The notes below the pieces were generated by a model. It saw only the letters and a program-made list of their open reading frames with translations. It had not been told where the DNA came from and did no database searches. Made by a program: the position numbers and the translations under genes. Shown one piece after another: positions 44,716-55,511 of a stretch of DNA of 64,000 nt. Source of the stretch: Muscardinus avellanarius (lineage: Eukaryota > Chordata > Mammalia > Rodentia > Gliridae); assembly GCA_963383645.1 (NCBI GenBank), contig OY726574.1, forward strand, positions 58,777,851-58,841,850. Direction: 5' to 3'. Within the stretch, counting starts at the first letter, position 1. The number at the start of each line of letters is the position of its first letter.

Positions 44716-44892
44716 CCACATTCATCAGTTGATGGACACTTTGCTTTCATGTCTTGGTACGGTGAACAGTCCTGAAATGAGGGTAGGTGTGCAAATGTCT
44801 CTTCAACATCCTGACTTCATTTCCCTTGGACATGTATCCAGGGGTGGGATTGCTGGATCATATATAGGTCTGCTTTTAATTTCTTTTTATTT

Positions 44893-45570
44893 TTCAAATT
44901 TTATTTTATGGGTGCACTATAGTCTCACATAATAATGTGGATCGTGTTGACAATGGCATACATTCTCCCAGCACCTGGTGCCCCCCACCCCCATTCTTGT
45001 TTTCCAATACTGAGTGTCTAGGTTAACAATGCTATATGCACATGTATAAACATATTCAAATGTAGCTTTTCCATTAACTAACCTCAGCCTTCTTCCTCCC
45101 CTACCTTTCCATTCTAGCTTTGCTGAGGTTTCCCCTCTATTATCTGGAGTCCCTCTGGTCTCCCTAATACTCCCTAGCTTGGGCATATTAGAGAAAACAT
45201 ATGTCCCTTCTCTTTCTGTGCCTGGCTGATCTCACTTAACATACTGTTCTCCAGGTCTTTCCATCTTCTTGCGAATGACATGATTTTGTTCTTCTTTATA
45301 GCTGAGTAGAATTCCATTGTGTGAATTTCCCATAATTTTGCAATCCATTCATCTGTTGATGGAGACCTGGGCTGGTTCCATATTTTGGCTATTGTGAATT
45401 GTGCTGCTATGAACATGGGTATGCATATGTTACTGTAGTTCTCCTGTTTTTAATTTCTGAGCGATCACCACACAAGTTCCCCCGTGGCTGTACTAATTTA
45501 CATCCCCACCAGTACAGGGAAATCTTTCCTGTTGCCTTTTCTCCACATCCTTGCCTGTATTTATTCCTTT
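44893..45570 (-). mobile_element. LINE-1 3' end, younger type
   Basis: Antisense copy: AATAATGTGGATCGTGTTGA tail region, the pyrimidine-rich 3' UTR, ATCTCACTTAACATACTGTT, GAATTCCATTGTGTGAATTT and CATTCATCTGTTGATGGAGA. Its minus frame (45174-45416) is a piece of ORF2 C-terminus. Confidence 0.92.
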
Positions 45571-45574
45571 TATT

Positions 45575-45772
45575 TTTAATTTTTCAAGTTGCACTGTAAT
45601 TGTGCATGATGAGAGTCACAGCAATGTATTAATATATGCAGATAAAATTATTTAGTCTGTTCCTTCCCAAACCTCCCATTTTCCTCTCCTCCGTCCCCCA
45701 ATTCCTTCCCACTACTCCACTGACCTCTCTCCTAATTTCCATAGGGCCCTTTCTTCTCTCTGTCTCTGTCTC
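45575..45772 (-). mobile_element. Another LINE-1 3' UTR fragment
   Basis: TTGCACTGTAATTGTGCATG, then a CAAACCTCCCATTTTCCTCT polypyrimidine part. Third antisense L1 tail in a row. Confidence 0.7.
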
Positions 45773-45861
45773 TAAATAGCTGAGGCTGGCCGCGAACCCA
45801 GATCCTCCCGTCTCAGTCTCCCAAATTCTGGGATTACAAGCATGCGCCACCACCTGGCCAT
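45773..45861 (-). mobile_element. SINE left-arm fragment
   Basis: TAAATAGCTGAGGCTGGCCG through GCGCCACCACCTGGCC. Confidence 0.88.
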
Positions 45862-45879
45862 TTTGTAATATTAAAAGAC

Positions 45880-46096
45880 ACTGCATAGTCAAGCACATGC
45901 CTATAATCCTAGAACTTGGGAGGCTGAGATGAGGATCTCAGGTTCAAAGCTCCTGAGCAACTTACTGAGGTCCTCAACAACTTAGCGAGACTCTGTTTCA
46001 AAATAAAAATGAATAAGTAAAATTAGGTAGGGGTGTAGCTCAGAGTTAGCACACCCCTGGTTCAATCCTCAATACCACCAGCACCGTGCCCAAAAA
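45880..46096 (+). mobile_element. B1-ID dimer SINE
   Basis: ACTGCATAGTCAAGCACATG through TCAATCCTCAATACCACCAG. Confidence 0.9.
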
Positions 46097-46344
46097 AGCA
46101 CTACACTACTACATGCTCAGTATTGGGAGTTTTTATTGTTGGGAAGAAAAAGGTAGAAAAAGCCTTAGTGGATGGTGAAATATGTGGGAAGGGAGGAGTT
46201 GAGCGGATGCCGACTGAGTTGAGGAGGATGAAGCCAGTGGTGCCTGGAAGAGGTGAGGGAGGAGGGGAACTGAAGGGGGCAGAAGAATGGGCCCTGACAT
46301 GATAGCTAATTGCCTAAACATTCATTTATAAGCAATCTTTCCCC
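46097..46344. other. Unique sequence
   Basis: No repeat recognised. Confidence 0.4.
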
Positions 46345-46525
46345 CAACCCCACCCACTGAGAATTGAACTCAGAGGTATTCTACCTCTGAATGACAGCAT
46401 CAGTGCTTTGTTTTTTTCTTTTTTGGTGGGGGAGGGGAGGTGACAGGGTCTCATTAAGTTGCTGAGGTTGGCCTTGAACCTGCAATCCTCCTGTCTCCGC
46501 CTCCCATCTACTGGGATCACAGGCA
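46345..46525 (-). mobile_element. B1-ID dimer SINE
   Basis: CCCACCCACTGAGAATTGAA through CTACTGGGATCACAGGCATT. Confidence 0.88.
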
Positions 46526-47496
46526 TTTGATGTCTCTATTTCATTCAAGTGAATAAAATGTTGTCCCAGAACTGTGTTGGAACTTGAGGATTCATGTAGT
46601 TTAAAAAAATGCTCCTTGCTTCCCCTTGGGGATTTTGCAGAAGGACAGAGCTATCCAAACACAAGAAGGGGCTCACTCTAAAATAGAATTCAGCTTATAT
46701 AGAAAACAAAAGGGTCACTGATGGGAGATGACGGAAGATGAGGTAGGCTGCAAGCTTGATGTCCGCATCAGTCGGGGCCCAGTCAGGAGACAGAGCCCCT
46801 TACTAATCTCAGCAAAAGAGTGGGTTGTGGGATTATTAAGCATGAAACTGCAATAATGGAGAGGTGGCTCATGATAATTAAAGAGAATTCTTAATAACAT
46901 AGGAGTGATGCAAATAAAAGCAGACTAAAATAGGGCACCCACAAACGGGACTGAAATCCAGACCCCGTTGAAAAGGGCAAACCCCAGTCCCCGGACTGGG
47001 AGAATTGTCATGGTTCCTCACCATTGGTACTTGCTGAGAATTCACACATAGAGTACCAAGAGAATCTGCTAGCCTCTAAGTACTTCTGGAATTAGGAACT
47101 GAGAAATCATTCCCAGGAGGCAAGAAAAGGTCTTGTGTGTAGGATCTGAGAGCAGGAATTGAGCACAGAAGACCAGGTGCCCTGAAGAAGTCCAGGCGAG
47201 AGAAAACCACACTGCCGCAGGAGTTGGGCATTGGACAGATCCCAGTCTGCAGGAGTCCAGCACCGGAGAAACTGACCAGGAACTGGAGCTGCTGGGCAAA
47301 TATACAAAGGGTGTCAGAGAGTGAAGAGTGGGATGACGGCCAAGAATCAACGGGAAGTCTTGGGTGCTGGGTGTCCTTGGAAGATAGTCAGTCTCCATGC
47401 CAGGGGCAAGTTGTGACCTTTCCAAGTGTCCGTGAACAATGAGAATAATGCTAAGATAGCATACCAATAGATGAGCTCCAACACACACCCTGTTCA

Positions 47497-47497
<1 letters not shown>
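46526..47497. other. Unclassified sequence, possibly an old LTR relic
   Basis: TCGGGGCCCAGTCAGGAGAC near 46773 recalls the start of an old mammalian LTR-like repeat, but I could not follow it further. The minus-strand 160-codon frame (47069-47551) reads out of the AC microsatellite and is not credible as a gene. Confidence 0.35.

Positions 47498-47537
<40 letters not shown>
47498..47537. repeat. (AC)n microsatellite
   Basis: Uninterrupted AC tract of about 40 bases. Confidence 0.97.
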
Positions 47538-47539
<2 letters not shown>

Positions 47540-47934
47540 TGATAAACCCATGGAAAAGCAAGCTAGCAGCAGAACTAGGATGTCCCCTTCCTCCTACAAT
47601 GTCCCTGGCACTTCCTCCACTGGAAAGTCCTGCCATTGTACTCTCTGTGAAGAGGAAATGCTCCATGATGGTGAGCATATGATGAAGGGCGGATGCAGAG
47701 CTGAGGGAATGAACGGTAACTGCGTCATGCCTAATGATGATGAACCTCAAGGTGCTCCTATAAACAGTGATAAAACGACAAATCAGAGTCCTGAGGAAAC
47801 TCAGAGAGCCCCAAATAATCTTGGATAGGGAATAACAAATACGACCCTCAGCTTCATTTGCAAAATACATATTGCTTGCCCCAATGCACTGAATTTAGCA
47901 AATGAAAATGGAAAAATCAAAACCCATTGTTGAA
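47538..47934. other. Unique sequence, open on both strands
   Basis: Frames of 92 codons (plus, 47550-47828) and 139 codons (minus, 47451-47870) overlap. Neither shows a known domain. Confidence 0.4.
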
Positions 47935-48105
47935 CCCAAAAGCTTCCTTTCTCACTTATTCAATCCTCATCTTCTAAAGACCAAAGCTTTACGGTCGCAC
48001 CTGATTCTCTAACCCCCTAGTCTCAGCAGTCAGTGAACCAAAACACAGTTGCTACCTTCATTTCTACTGCTCCAAATCCAGAAAATTAACACCTACACCA
48101 TGGGT
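47935..48105. repeat. Diverged direct repeat, copy 1
   Basis: Contains TTCAATCCTCATCTTCTAAAG, CAGCAGTCAGTGAA and a TTAACACCTACA end, all found in order in copy 2 at 49545-49745. No family recognised. Confidence 0.85.
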
Positions 48106-48167
48106 TTTATAATAACTTTCTGGCTCTTGTTTCTTTTTCTATTTTAACCACTCTTAATATATTGTTT

Positions 48168-48501
48168 GGTTAGACCTCCATATCTGTAGGTCTCACATCC
48201 ACAGAATCAATGAATTGGGGATTCAAAATGTTCCCAATTCTGTCTGTTCTAACCATGTACTGGGATTTTTTTCCTTGTCATTATTTCCTAAACAATGCAA
48301 TATAAGTGCTATTTACCCAGTACTTACATTGTAGTGGATACTGTATGTAACCTAGAAATGATTTAAAGTACACAAGAGAATGTGTATAGGTTATGGAAAA
48401 TACTCCACCATTCTGTATAAAAGATTTGAGCATCCTCAAATTTTGGTCTCCACAGAGGGTCCCGAAACCAATTCTTTGTAGACACTGAGATGTGGCTGTA
48501 A
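48168..48501 (+). mobile_element. Tigger/MER2-type DNA transposon
   Basis: TTAGACCTCCATATCTGTAG start, ATCCACAGAATCAATGAAT, AGAAATGATTTAAAGTACAC, GAGCATCCTCAAATTTTGGT, and an end TGAGATGTGGCTGTA. This follows the known non-autonomous Tigger consensus (CAGTCGGCCCTCCGTATC type ends) nearly end to end. Confidence 0.85.
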
Positions 48502-48629
48502 AATATTGTCACACTTTAATCTAACAAAAATGTTTTTATTACATTATACCATTTTACATTTTATCTTAATTTGCTTTCTTAGGTTTACATAAAGTATCCT
48601 ATATCCACCACCTTCAAATAAATAACTTT

Positions 48630-48860
48630 GGGGATTGCATACTGGGTATTGAACCTAGGAGCATTCTACTTCAGAGCCACACCTCAGCCCTTTTTATTTT
48701 TATATTTTTACTTTGAAATAGGGTTTCACTAAGTTACTGAGGTTCTCACTAAGTTGCTGGAGGTCACACTAATTTGCTGAGACTGACCTCAAATCTAAAA
48801 TCCTCCTGTCTCAGTCTCCCAGGTCCTGGGATTACAGTGGTACACCATCACACCCGACAC
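48630..48860 (-). mobile_element. B1-ID dimer SINE
   Basis: GGATTGCATACTGGGTATTG through GGTACACCATCACACCCGAC. The middle segment (CACTAAGTTACTGAGGTTCT) is repeated. Confidence 0.9.
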
Positions 48861-49476
48861 CAAATAACTTTTTCAAGCCATTCATTAAGCAACCTTCGGA
48901 GCTCCTATGGTCAGGTTGCATCTGTCTGGAGGGTACCTCTTTTCTGTAGCTTCCAGCATCCCCGCCATGATTTGAAAAGGAAGTAACTAATGTTTATCAC
49001 TTGAAGAACGGAAAGATTTTTAACAACTCTCTCATTTCTTTGTGTTGCAATAAAAAATAAAGGACCCAAATTCAGTTCATTCAGGACTTTCTGGATTCTC
49101 TTACTGCCTTCATAATGTGTGTATTCTCTGCTCCTCCAGGTAGTAAATGTATAAAGGGGTAAAGTGTCTGTTCTCGTGGCTATATTAATGCACCGAGCAG
49201 AAACGCAGAGAAATGAAGTAATCGGAAGTACCTGTGGATGATCATCAAAACAATATTTCCCAGTTCAGGTTTCCATTATGAGTCCAAATTCTGGGAGAAG
49301 GAATAGCATTACTCAGCTCTCTCTCTTTCTCTTTGAGCCCCTGCTCCTCTGTGTGGCTGAGAACCATCGAGAACTTAGAGCTCACACAGAGTCATGCATA
49401 AAAGCACACCTTCTTGAAAAGTTAAGATGGCTAGCTTAATTTTGTGTGCTGAACTAGTGAAAGAATAACTTATGAG

Positions 49477-49562
49477 GTCCAGACTTCAGAAGTTCAAATG
49501 TAATGCTACGGGTGGTAAAGCCCAGATTTCAGAAGCTCAAATGTGATGCTATTGTTGGTAAA
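49477..49562. repeat. 43-base tandem duplication
   Basis: Units 49477-49519 and 49520-49562 share CAGAAG, TTCAAATG/CTCAAATG, and end in GGTGGTAAA / GTTGGTAAA; they are diverged by several substitutions. Confidence 0.9.
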
Positions 49563-49745
49563 CCATTGGCTCTTTTTATTTAAGAAGTCATATGTGTCTC
49601 ATTTGTTCAATCCTCATCTTCTAAAGACTAGCTTTAGAGTCGACCCTGATTCCCCAATTCCCTATTCCCAGCAGTCAGTGAATCAACACACAGTTGTTTA
49701 TCTTCACTTCTACTGCCAAAATTCAGAAACTTATCACCTACATCT
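49545..49745. repeat. Diverged direct repeat, copy 2
   Basis: Same orientation as 47935-48105, about 1.64 kb apart. The best-matching part is 49597-49742. Confidence 0.85.
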
Positions 49746-50124
49746 TGATTTAAATGAGACATATTTTAGAGAGTCATTGTATTTAGGGAGTCATAAAAGT
49801 CTCATGAAAGCTAGGAACCCTCCCTTCTGAAAAATGCACATTATCACATTAACAACACCTATGTTCACAATCTCAGAAGGCTCCTGGATTCCTGAAAATT
49901 TACAAATTGACCCTCAGATGCCCCGGGGAGCTCTGGATAAGGACTTCAAACTAACTCCTGCTATGTTTATCCCCTTGTAATTGATAGACTCTCTTATCTA
50001 ATTTCATCTTCCTGTAGGGAATTTTCTTTCAATAAGTGGGGTTTGGACATTTTATTTAAAATGTTAAATTATTAACTAGTATGTTTCTCATTTCTCTGGT
50101 TCATGCTATACATTTTGTTTTGTT

Positions 50125-50340
50125 CGGTTGCAGAACTGGAGATTGGACCCACGTGTCCTCTAACACTGAGACTCACCCCTCATGCTCACTAATATTTATC
50201 TTTTTTTTTTTTTTGAGACATGGTCTTTCTAAATTTCCAGCCTGGCCTTGAACTTTTGATCCTCCTGCCTCAGCCTCCTGAGTATCAACAATTATAGGTA
50301 ATTACAGAAATTATAGGCATGTGCCACTGCACTCAGCTCA
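50125..50340 (-). mobile_element. B1-ID dimer SINE
   Basis: TTGCAGAACTGGAGATTGGA through GTGCCACTGCACTCAGCT, with a poly-T linker and a small internal duplication in the left arm. Confidence 0.88.
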
Positions 50341-51410
50341 TGTTTGAAGTTTTTACTTATATTTATATGTGGTAACAACTAATACCCATTCCATGATAGC
50401 ATGATGGAGCTATTCGTATTAATAAATAACAAATAAATTTGTATTAATACTAGTTTTGTATTAAAATATTGCCTCAGAAAATGGACTCCTAAAGCTAGAT
50501 TTTGACATAGTTAAATGGAATTAAATTTTGCCACTTGATCTTTAAATCACATGAAAACGGACTCAGATATAAATGTAGGTAGGTTTAATAAATTTGAAAC
50601 ATTTAGGTTGGCTAGTACCATGAAGACGCCTAGTATAGAAATACCAAAGCATTTAAACTTGAATTCACATATAAAACTGATAAATAGTGAACAGTTGGCA
50701 TAGTTCTAATGACTACCATAGTTCAATGATGATCATAACAATTTTCCTACAGAATTAAAATGTATACTGATATTATCCATATTATGCAACATGAACTTAA
50801 TAGCATCTGCCACCCTCCTTATGTCACAGCTGTTAAAAGTGAGCCTCGCCCGAGGACTACGGGACAGCAGACACTACCTTCCAATGGACATGGCGTAGAC
50901 CATTTGCAGAATTCGTGAAAAAGACATCTGAAAACTGCTTACGACCTTCCTCTCCCAACCACATTAATTGTGCCAAAAACTAAAATGTAGTCTACTGTAG
51001 GTGTTGATTTTTTTGAGCATTTTTTGAAGACAGACAAGAGCCTTACCCCAAAAGCAAAGAGAATAGATACGTTTCCTTCTCTCTCTCAAGTCAAGGGAAG
51101 GCAGCTGTTGCAATCTCCTAAGTTAGGAGTATGGTCAACTACTTAAAAACAAACTACGGTGTAAGAGATAAGCTTTAATGATGGAGTCAAAAGGAAAGTG
51201 CTGGATCTCAGTTGTCCTACATTAAGTGGATTCTTCAGAGCAAGTAGAGTGTGTGTTTGGGGTAGATTGGAGGTGGGCGTGCATGGGAGAACCACTGGTC
51301 GACACTCTCCCAGAGGTCACTTTGGCTATGAACACAAAGCGTGCAAAATGCAGTGCCAAATCACGAGACAGCCACCCAACAAGAACTTGTCTCTTTGCTT
51401 TTTTAAATTT
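50341..51410. other. Unique sequence, nothing recognised
   Basis: AT-rich; no repeat or exon recognised. Confidence 0.4.
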
Positions 51411-51592
51411 TTTGTGGTACTGAGGATGAAACCTGGGGGCATTGTATCTCTGAGATACACCCCCAGCACTATTTTTTTAGTCCTTTTATTTTTGAAACAG
51501 GGTCTCACTGAGTTGCAGAGGGCCTCACTAAGTAGCTGAGGCGGCCCGAAAACCACGATTCTCCCGTCTCAGCTGGGACTACGCCCAGCTTC
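51411..51592 (-). mobile_element. B1-ID dimer SINE, shortened
   Basis: TTGTGGTACTGAGGATGAAA through GGGACTACGCCCAGCT; the left arm lacks a short segment. Confidence 0.9.
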
Positions 51593-52997
51593 TTTGCCTC
51601 TTTCTTCAACTTTCTCCTTGCGTGCAACCTGGTGCAGCGGAGAAAGAGAGAAGTAAATCGAGTCACTTGTCCAACCTCAAACACATACCAGGTTTAAGCT
51701 GGAAAAAATCAGAGATTTGCCCTTCAGTGTCAGGCCCATTGTGTGTATCACACAGACTTGACATCTTAGTCCTCAAAACAAGACTCTTTCCATTTTCTAG
51801 AAGAGACTGAAATGACCAGCAAATATGCCTTAGATTTATTCCTGGGCAAAAGAGGAATAGGGACTGTGTGAGCCCAAAATAAAATTGCATATGACTAAAT
51901 CCTTTGTTATTAAGTATTGTGAAAACCAAAGGAAAGAACATTTGTTTTGGTAAAGGGATAAAGATTATATTAAGATATATAACTGTTTTCACCTTCCTCT
52001 GGAAGCAGGTAAACAAAAGTAAAAATATGCAGGGCTTTTCAGGAAGGAGAAAATACAGTAATAGTAAAAAACAGATTGGTCAGCTTATACTACCTGACAT
52101 CAGAGAGGTATCGTTTTCTAGTTTGTATGTGGTTTTAAACTCATAAGCATAATGCAGCAGACATACGTTTGGAAGAAAATTAACTAGCATTATAGCTGTC
52201 ACCAAGAAAATCTGCCAAGACATCAAACAAGGAATACTGAAACACCCTATGAGATCCATGTTTAATGACATGATAGTATGATAGCAAAAAAAAACCTACA
52301 AACTTAGTGCCCTTGGGTAGATATGATTGCAAAATGACACTGAGAAAGATATTAGACAAAGAAAAGGAACCCAGGCAGAAAATGTGCTTTGGTTTGGCTT
52401 GGCTTATGCAAGAAATGCCAAAGCCAGATCTTGGGGGGGGCTCCAGAAGTGTGTCCAGTGGTTGCTGGGAAAGGTTCAGAGACTGGTTCTCGGGGGTGTT
52501 GGGCAGCTTCATCTGATGTTTCCTGATTTCCTTGTGTAAACCCTCCCACCATGACCATCGTTAACCTCCAATGCGAAGCCCCTGTGTGCTCAGATAGAAG
52601 AGCTGTGTATTTTCCTAGCAACCTTTATTTCTGCTTTATAGAAATTCTCTACCTCAACCTAAGATGCCAAGAGTGTAAAGAGAATAGAGTAATTCTTGTC
52701 CCATATGGTTTTGAGATTTAATATAAAGCCCCCTGGGCCCCACTCCCCTGGCCTGAATGAGGTATTTGGAACAATTTCCGGGCATATGAGTGTGCCTGTG
52801 AACCAGTGAGCTCCGAGCCCGGAGGCTGTGACACCCCATCCACTGTCATGGCCCGTCCACAAAACAGCAGTCCAGGAGTTCAGTGACACCCGATGGCTCA
52901 GTGGATGTTTTGTTCTCCAGTAGTGACCTACATAAGCCTTCTCTGTTCTAAGCACCTCATCAAGATGAAGGTGTACTTTAAAAATATTAGACTTCTA
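51593..52997. other. Unique sequence, no gene called
   Basis: Several overlapping frames of 60-117 codons on both strands, none with a known domain. A G run lies at 52434-52440. Confidence 0.4.
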
Positions 52998-53208
52998 AAC
53001 TGGGCGTGGTGGCACACGCTTGTAATCCCCGCGCTTGGGAGGCTGAGACAGGAGGATCGCACAGGTTCGAAGCCAGCCTCAGCTACTTAGTGAGGCTCTC
53101 AGCAACTTATTGAGACCCTGTTTCCAAATAAAATAGAAAATAGGTCTGGGAGTGTAGCCCAAAGGTAAAAAGCCTCTGGGTTCCATCCCCAGTACTACAC
53201 ACACAAAA
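52998..53208 (+). mobile_element. Young CpG-rich dimer SINE
   Basis: AACTGGGCGTGGTGGCACAC and ATCCCCGCGCTTGGGAGG through TACTACACACACAAAAAAA. Near-matching flanks TTAGACTTCT and TTCGACTTCT suggest a target-site duplication. Confidence 0.93.
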
Positions 53209-53279
53209 AAAATTCGACTTCTTCAGGTGCTTGTGCAATCTGGTGTTTGTTTGTTGGTGGGTTGGTTGGTTGGTTTGGG

Positions 53280-53482
53280 GGGGGGGTTTACTGGGGATGG
53301 AACTCAGGGGCATTCTACCTCCAAACATCACCTCTCACCCTATTTTATTTTGTTTTGAAATAGAGTCTCACTAAGTTGCTGAGAGTCTATTTCACTAAGT
53401 TACTGAAGCTGGCCGAGAGCTGGTGAGCCCTTGTCTCAGCCTCCCGAGTACTGGGATACGAATGTGTACAGCATTCCCAGCT
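53280..53482 (-). mobile_element. B1-ID dimer SINE
   Basis: A TTGGTTGGTTTGGGG tail, TACTGGGGATGGAACTCAGG through ACAGCATTCCCAGCT. Confidence 0.92.
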
Positions 53483-53654
53483 TTGGAAATCCTTTTTAAC
53501 AACAACAACAAAAAAATATGAGTGCTTTGCTTGAGTGAACTTTCTTCACTTCTGATGTTTGATGACAGAGACACAAACACATTAAATTAGAATGTTCACT
53601 TTGGCATCCATGAACAGCAACAGCCACTCAGCTTCATCATTCTGCTTGAGGTTG

Positions 53655-53656
<2 letters not shown>

Positions 53657-53701
<45 letters not shown>

Positions 53702-53713
53702 TGTGTGTGTGTA
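53657..53713. repeat. (GT)n microsatellite
   Basis: About 57 bases of GT with one TAC interruption near 53699. Confidence 0.97.
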
Positions 53714-53828
53714 CGTGTGCCTGAGATCATACTGCCGAACACACCCTACTCACATGCTTTACACTCAAATTAAGCAGGAACCAAGGTACATGGAGAAGAA
53801 ACTGTCAATCTTCATTTTTTATTAATGT

Positions 53829-54095
53829 TCTCATTTCTTTTTTATTTTTATATGGATCATATTGAAGATGGCATACATTCAGACTATGCTTGGTGCCCTC
53901 TCCCCCACTTCCCCTCTCCCTCCCAACAACGAGTGTCCAGGTTAACCATGCTACATTCATAATTTTACACATATTCGGGTGTAGCTCCTCCATTAATCAA
54001 CCTCAGCCTTCTTCTTCTCCTATCCTTCCATTTCAGCTTTGCTGAGATTTCCCCTCCATTATCTGGAGTCCCTCTGGTATTCCTAATAGTCAATT
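53829..54095 (-). mobile_element. LINE-1 3' UTR, antisense
   Basis: ATATGGATCATATTGAAGAT, GAGTGTCCAGGTTAACCATG, and CCATTATCTGGAGTCCCTCT match the 3' UTR of the L1 at 44893-45570. Confidence 0.9.
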
Positions 54096-54107
54096 TTCAC
54101 TTTTTTT

Positions 54108-54350
54108 AAGATGTAGGATGTCACTCTATTCCCCAGGCTGGAGCACAGGGTCTATTTGCAGACACACTCTCTCTATTATCAGCACATGCAACCCACCAAA
54201 ATGATGCCCACCGAAATGATGCCCAGCATAGAGCAGACACCTGATCGGCATAGCGCATGGTAACCCTGATCTCCTGAACTCCGGACGCCTCCTGCCTCAG
54301 CCTCCCAGGTAACCAGGACTAATAGGTGTATACCATGGCAGCCTGGTTAC
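54108..54350 (-). pseudogene. RN7SL pseudogene: 7SL (signal recognition particle) RNA pseudogene
   Basis: Read on the minus strand it follows 7SL RNA nearly end to end: CTGGGAGGCTGAGGCAGGAG, then TGCGCTATGCCGATCAGGTG (a 7SL hallmark outside Alu/B1 elements), a GGCATCAT segment, and finally GTGCTCCAGCCTGGGGAATA and the 3' end. It keeps the SRP-specific S-domain parts, so it is not a B1/Alu SINE. It is about 243 bases against roughly 300 for the functional RNA. Part of the middle (the GAGCGGG to GGTCAAAA portion) is missing, and a CATCATTT(C/T)GGTGGG unit is doubled. A T run (A-tail in antisense) precedes it at 54101, as expected for retroposition by L1. 7SL RNA is the scaffold of the particle that targets secretory proteins to the endoplasmic reticulum; this copy is decayed and unlikely to work. 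Confidence 0.88.
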
Positions 54351-55246
54351 AAGATTTTCAGTCTTGAGCTGGGAGAAGCAGCAGATTCCAGGGAGCAAAT
54401 CGATGCCCCTAAAGAAATCTTAATTTTTATTTCCACTTTAGACCCACATTGCTTTGAAAGGAAAGGAAACATGGGCAGTTGGTGAAGCAGAATTTGGAGG
54501 GCCGAGCAGCAGAGTCAGTGAATTATTTAATCCCCCACTCAGCACAATTCTCTTGTTTTCTCTTCTCTTACCTCGGATGCCAGAGATACAAGAATTCCCT
54601 AGGGTGAATGAAGTCAGAAGCATAAGTCTCTCATGTAAAAAACGTTAATCTCTTTTCGAGACTTCTCCATAATTTCAAAAGGCAGAGCCATTCTAAATAT
54701 TAATCGAATTTGGCTTTCCTTGACATAAATTTGGACAGCTGACGGCAAACCAGCTGAGACTGGATGACGTGCACGGCAGCCAGGCAAATTTCATCAATCT
54801 CCTCTTTGAATCTGTGTCTTCACAGGAACTCCGGTTCTGCATCTTGCATCCAGTAACCGGCTTTCAACGATGCTTCCCCACACGTGAGAGTCTGGCCGTG
54901 ACAGGGAATTATCCCCCATCGCTGAGGCTGTCGGTGAGCGACAGGCATGCCCGGGTGTTAGCCACAGCCGCAAGGAGTGCCACCACAGTATACCTTAAAC
55001 TCCCTCCCTTCTTTAAGCTGTGCAGCCACCAGCTCGGCAGAGAAGGCCCAGCTGAGAGACTCAGCGTGGAATAATCTACAGTGCTTTGAGTTGAAGTTCT
55101 CCAAAAATGTCTCCTCCATCACCGGTCCACGCCCAGATTACTCCCTTGACAGCCTATCGGTCCTGTGATCTCTTTAGAGTGTTTGTACATGAGGATTTGA
55201 AGCTGTTTGTGTATGTTTAATGTTTTTGTTTTTGTTTTGTTTTGTG
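54351..55246. other. Unique sequence with a possible exon
   Basis: SINE-free, with retained CpGs around 54830-55050. A plus-strand frame of 101 codons (54769-55074) contains an AG/GT-bounded 108-base segment (54826-54933). No known protein recognised. Confidence 0.4.
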
Positions 55247-55248
55247 TT

Positions 55249-55449
55249 TAGAGATTGAACCCAGAAGTGTTCTAGCGCTGAGCTACACCCACAGGCCTAT
55301 TAAAAAAAAAAAAAAAAAAAAAAAAACAAGGGCTAACTAAGTTGCTAAGGGTTTCAGTAAGTTGCTGAGGCTGGCCTTGAACCTGTAATTCTCCTGTCTC
55401 AACCTTCCAAGTACTGGAATCACACACATGCTCCACCACAGTTAGCTAT
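55249..55449 (-). mobile_element. B1-ID dimer SINE with A-rich linker
   Basis: TTAGAGATTGAACCCAGAAG through GCTCCACCACAGTTAGCT; a run of about 26 A's (55301-55326) sits between the arms. Confidence 0.9.
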
Positions 55450-55511
55450 GTTTTATGTTTTTATTGCATTATGAGGAAATGCAGACACATAGACATTAAA
55501 AGTCCTGTGCT

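Larger units (their letters stand above)
43985..44885 (-). mobile_element. Old LINE-1 3' end, split by a SINE
   Basis: The 3' UTR part is 43985-44269 ('GTGATGCTTCAGTGTGTTAT' near 44015, 'CCTTTGCCCGTTCCTCCTTC' near 44218). The part at 44517-44885 holds ORF2-end landmarks (ATTCATCAGTTGATGGACAC, GGTGGGATTGCTGGATCAT). Confidence 0.75.
48861..50124. other. Unique sequence with local duplications
   Basis: Holds a 43-base tandem duplication (49477-49562) and the second diverged direct repeat (49545-49745); otherwise nothing recognised. Confidence 0.4.

Noticed and set aside
45174..45416. 80-codon minus-strand frame with MEFYSAIKKNKIM
   Set aside because: This is the C-terminal part of L1 ORF2 in a truncated copy, annotated as a mobile element and not as a gene.
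47069..47551. 160-codon minus-strand open frame
   Set aside because: It begins beside and reads through the AC microsatellite as a Cys-Val run; no domain, and a competing frame overlaps.
50840..50960. Possible small RNA relic (GCAGAATTCGTGAA resembles the U6 3' part)
   Set aside because: Only about a dozen bases match and the rest of U6 is absent.
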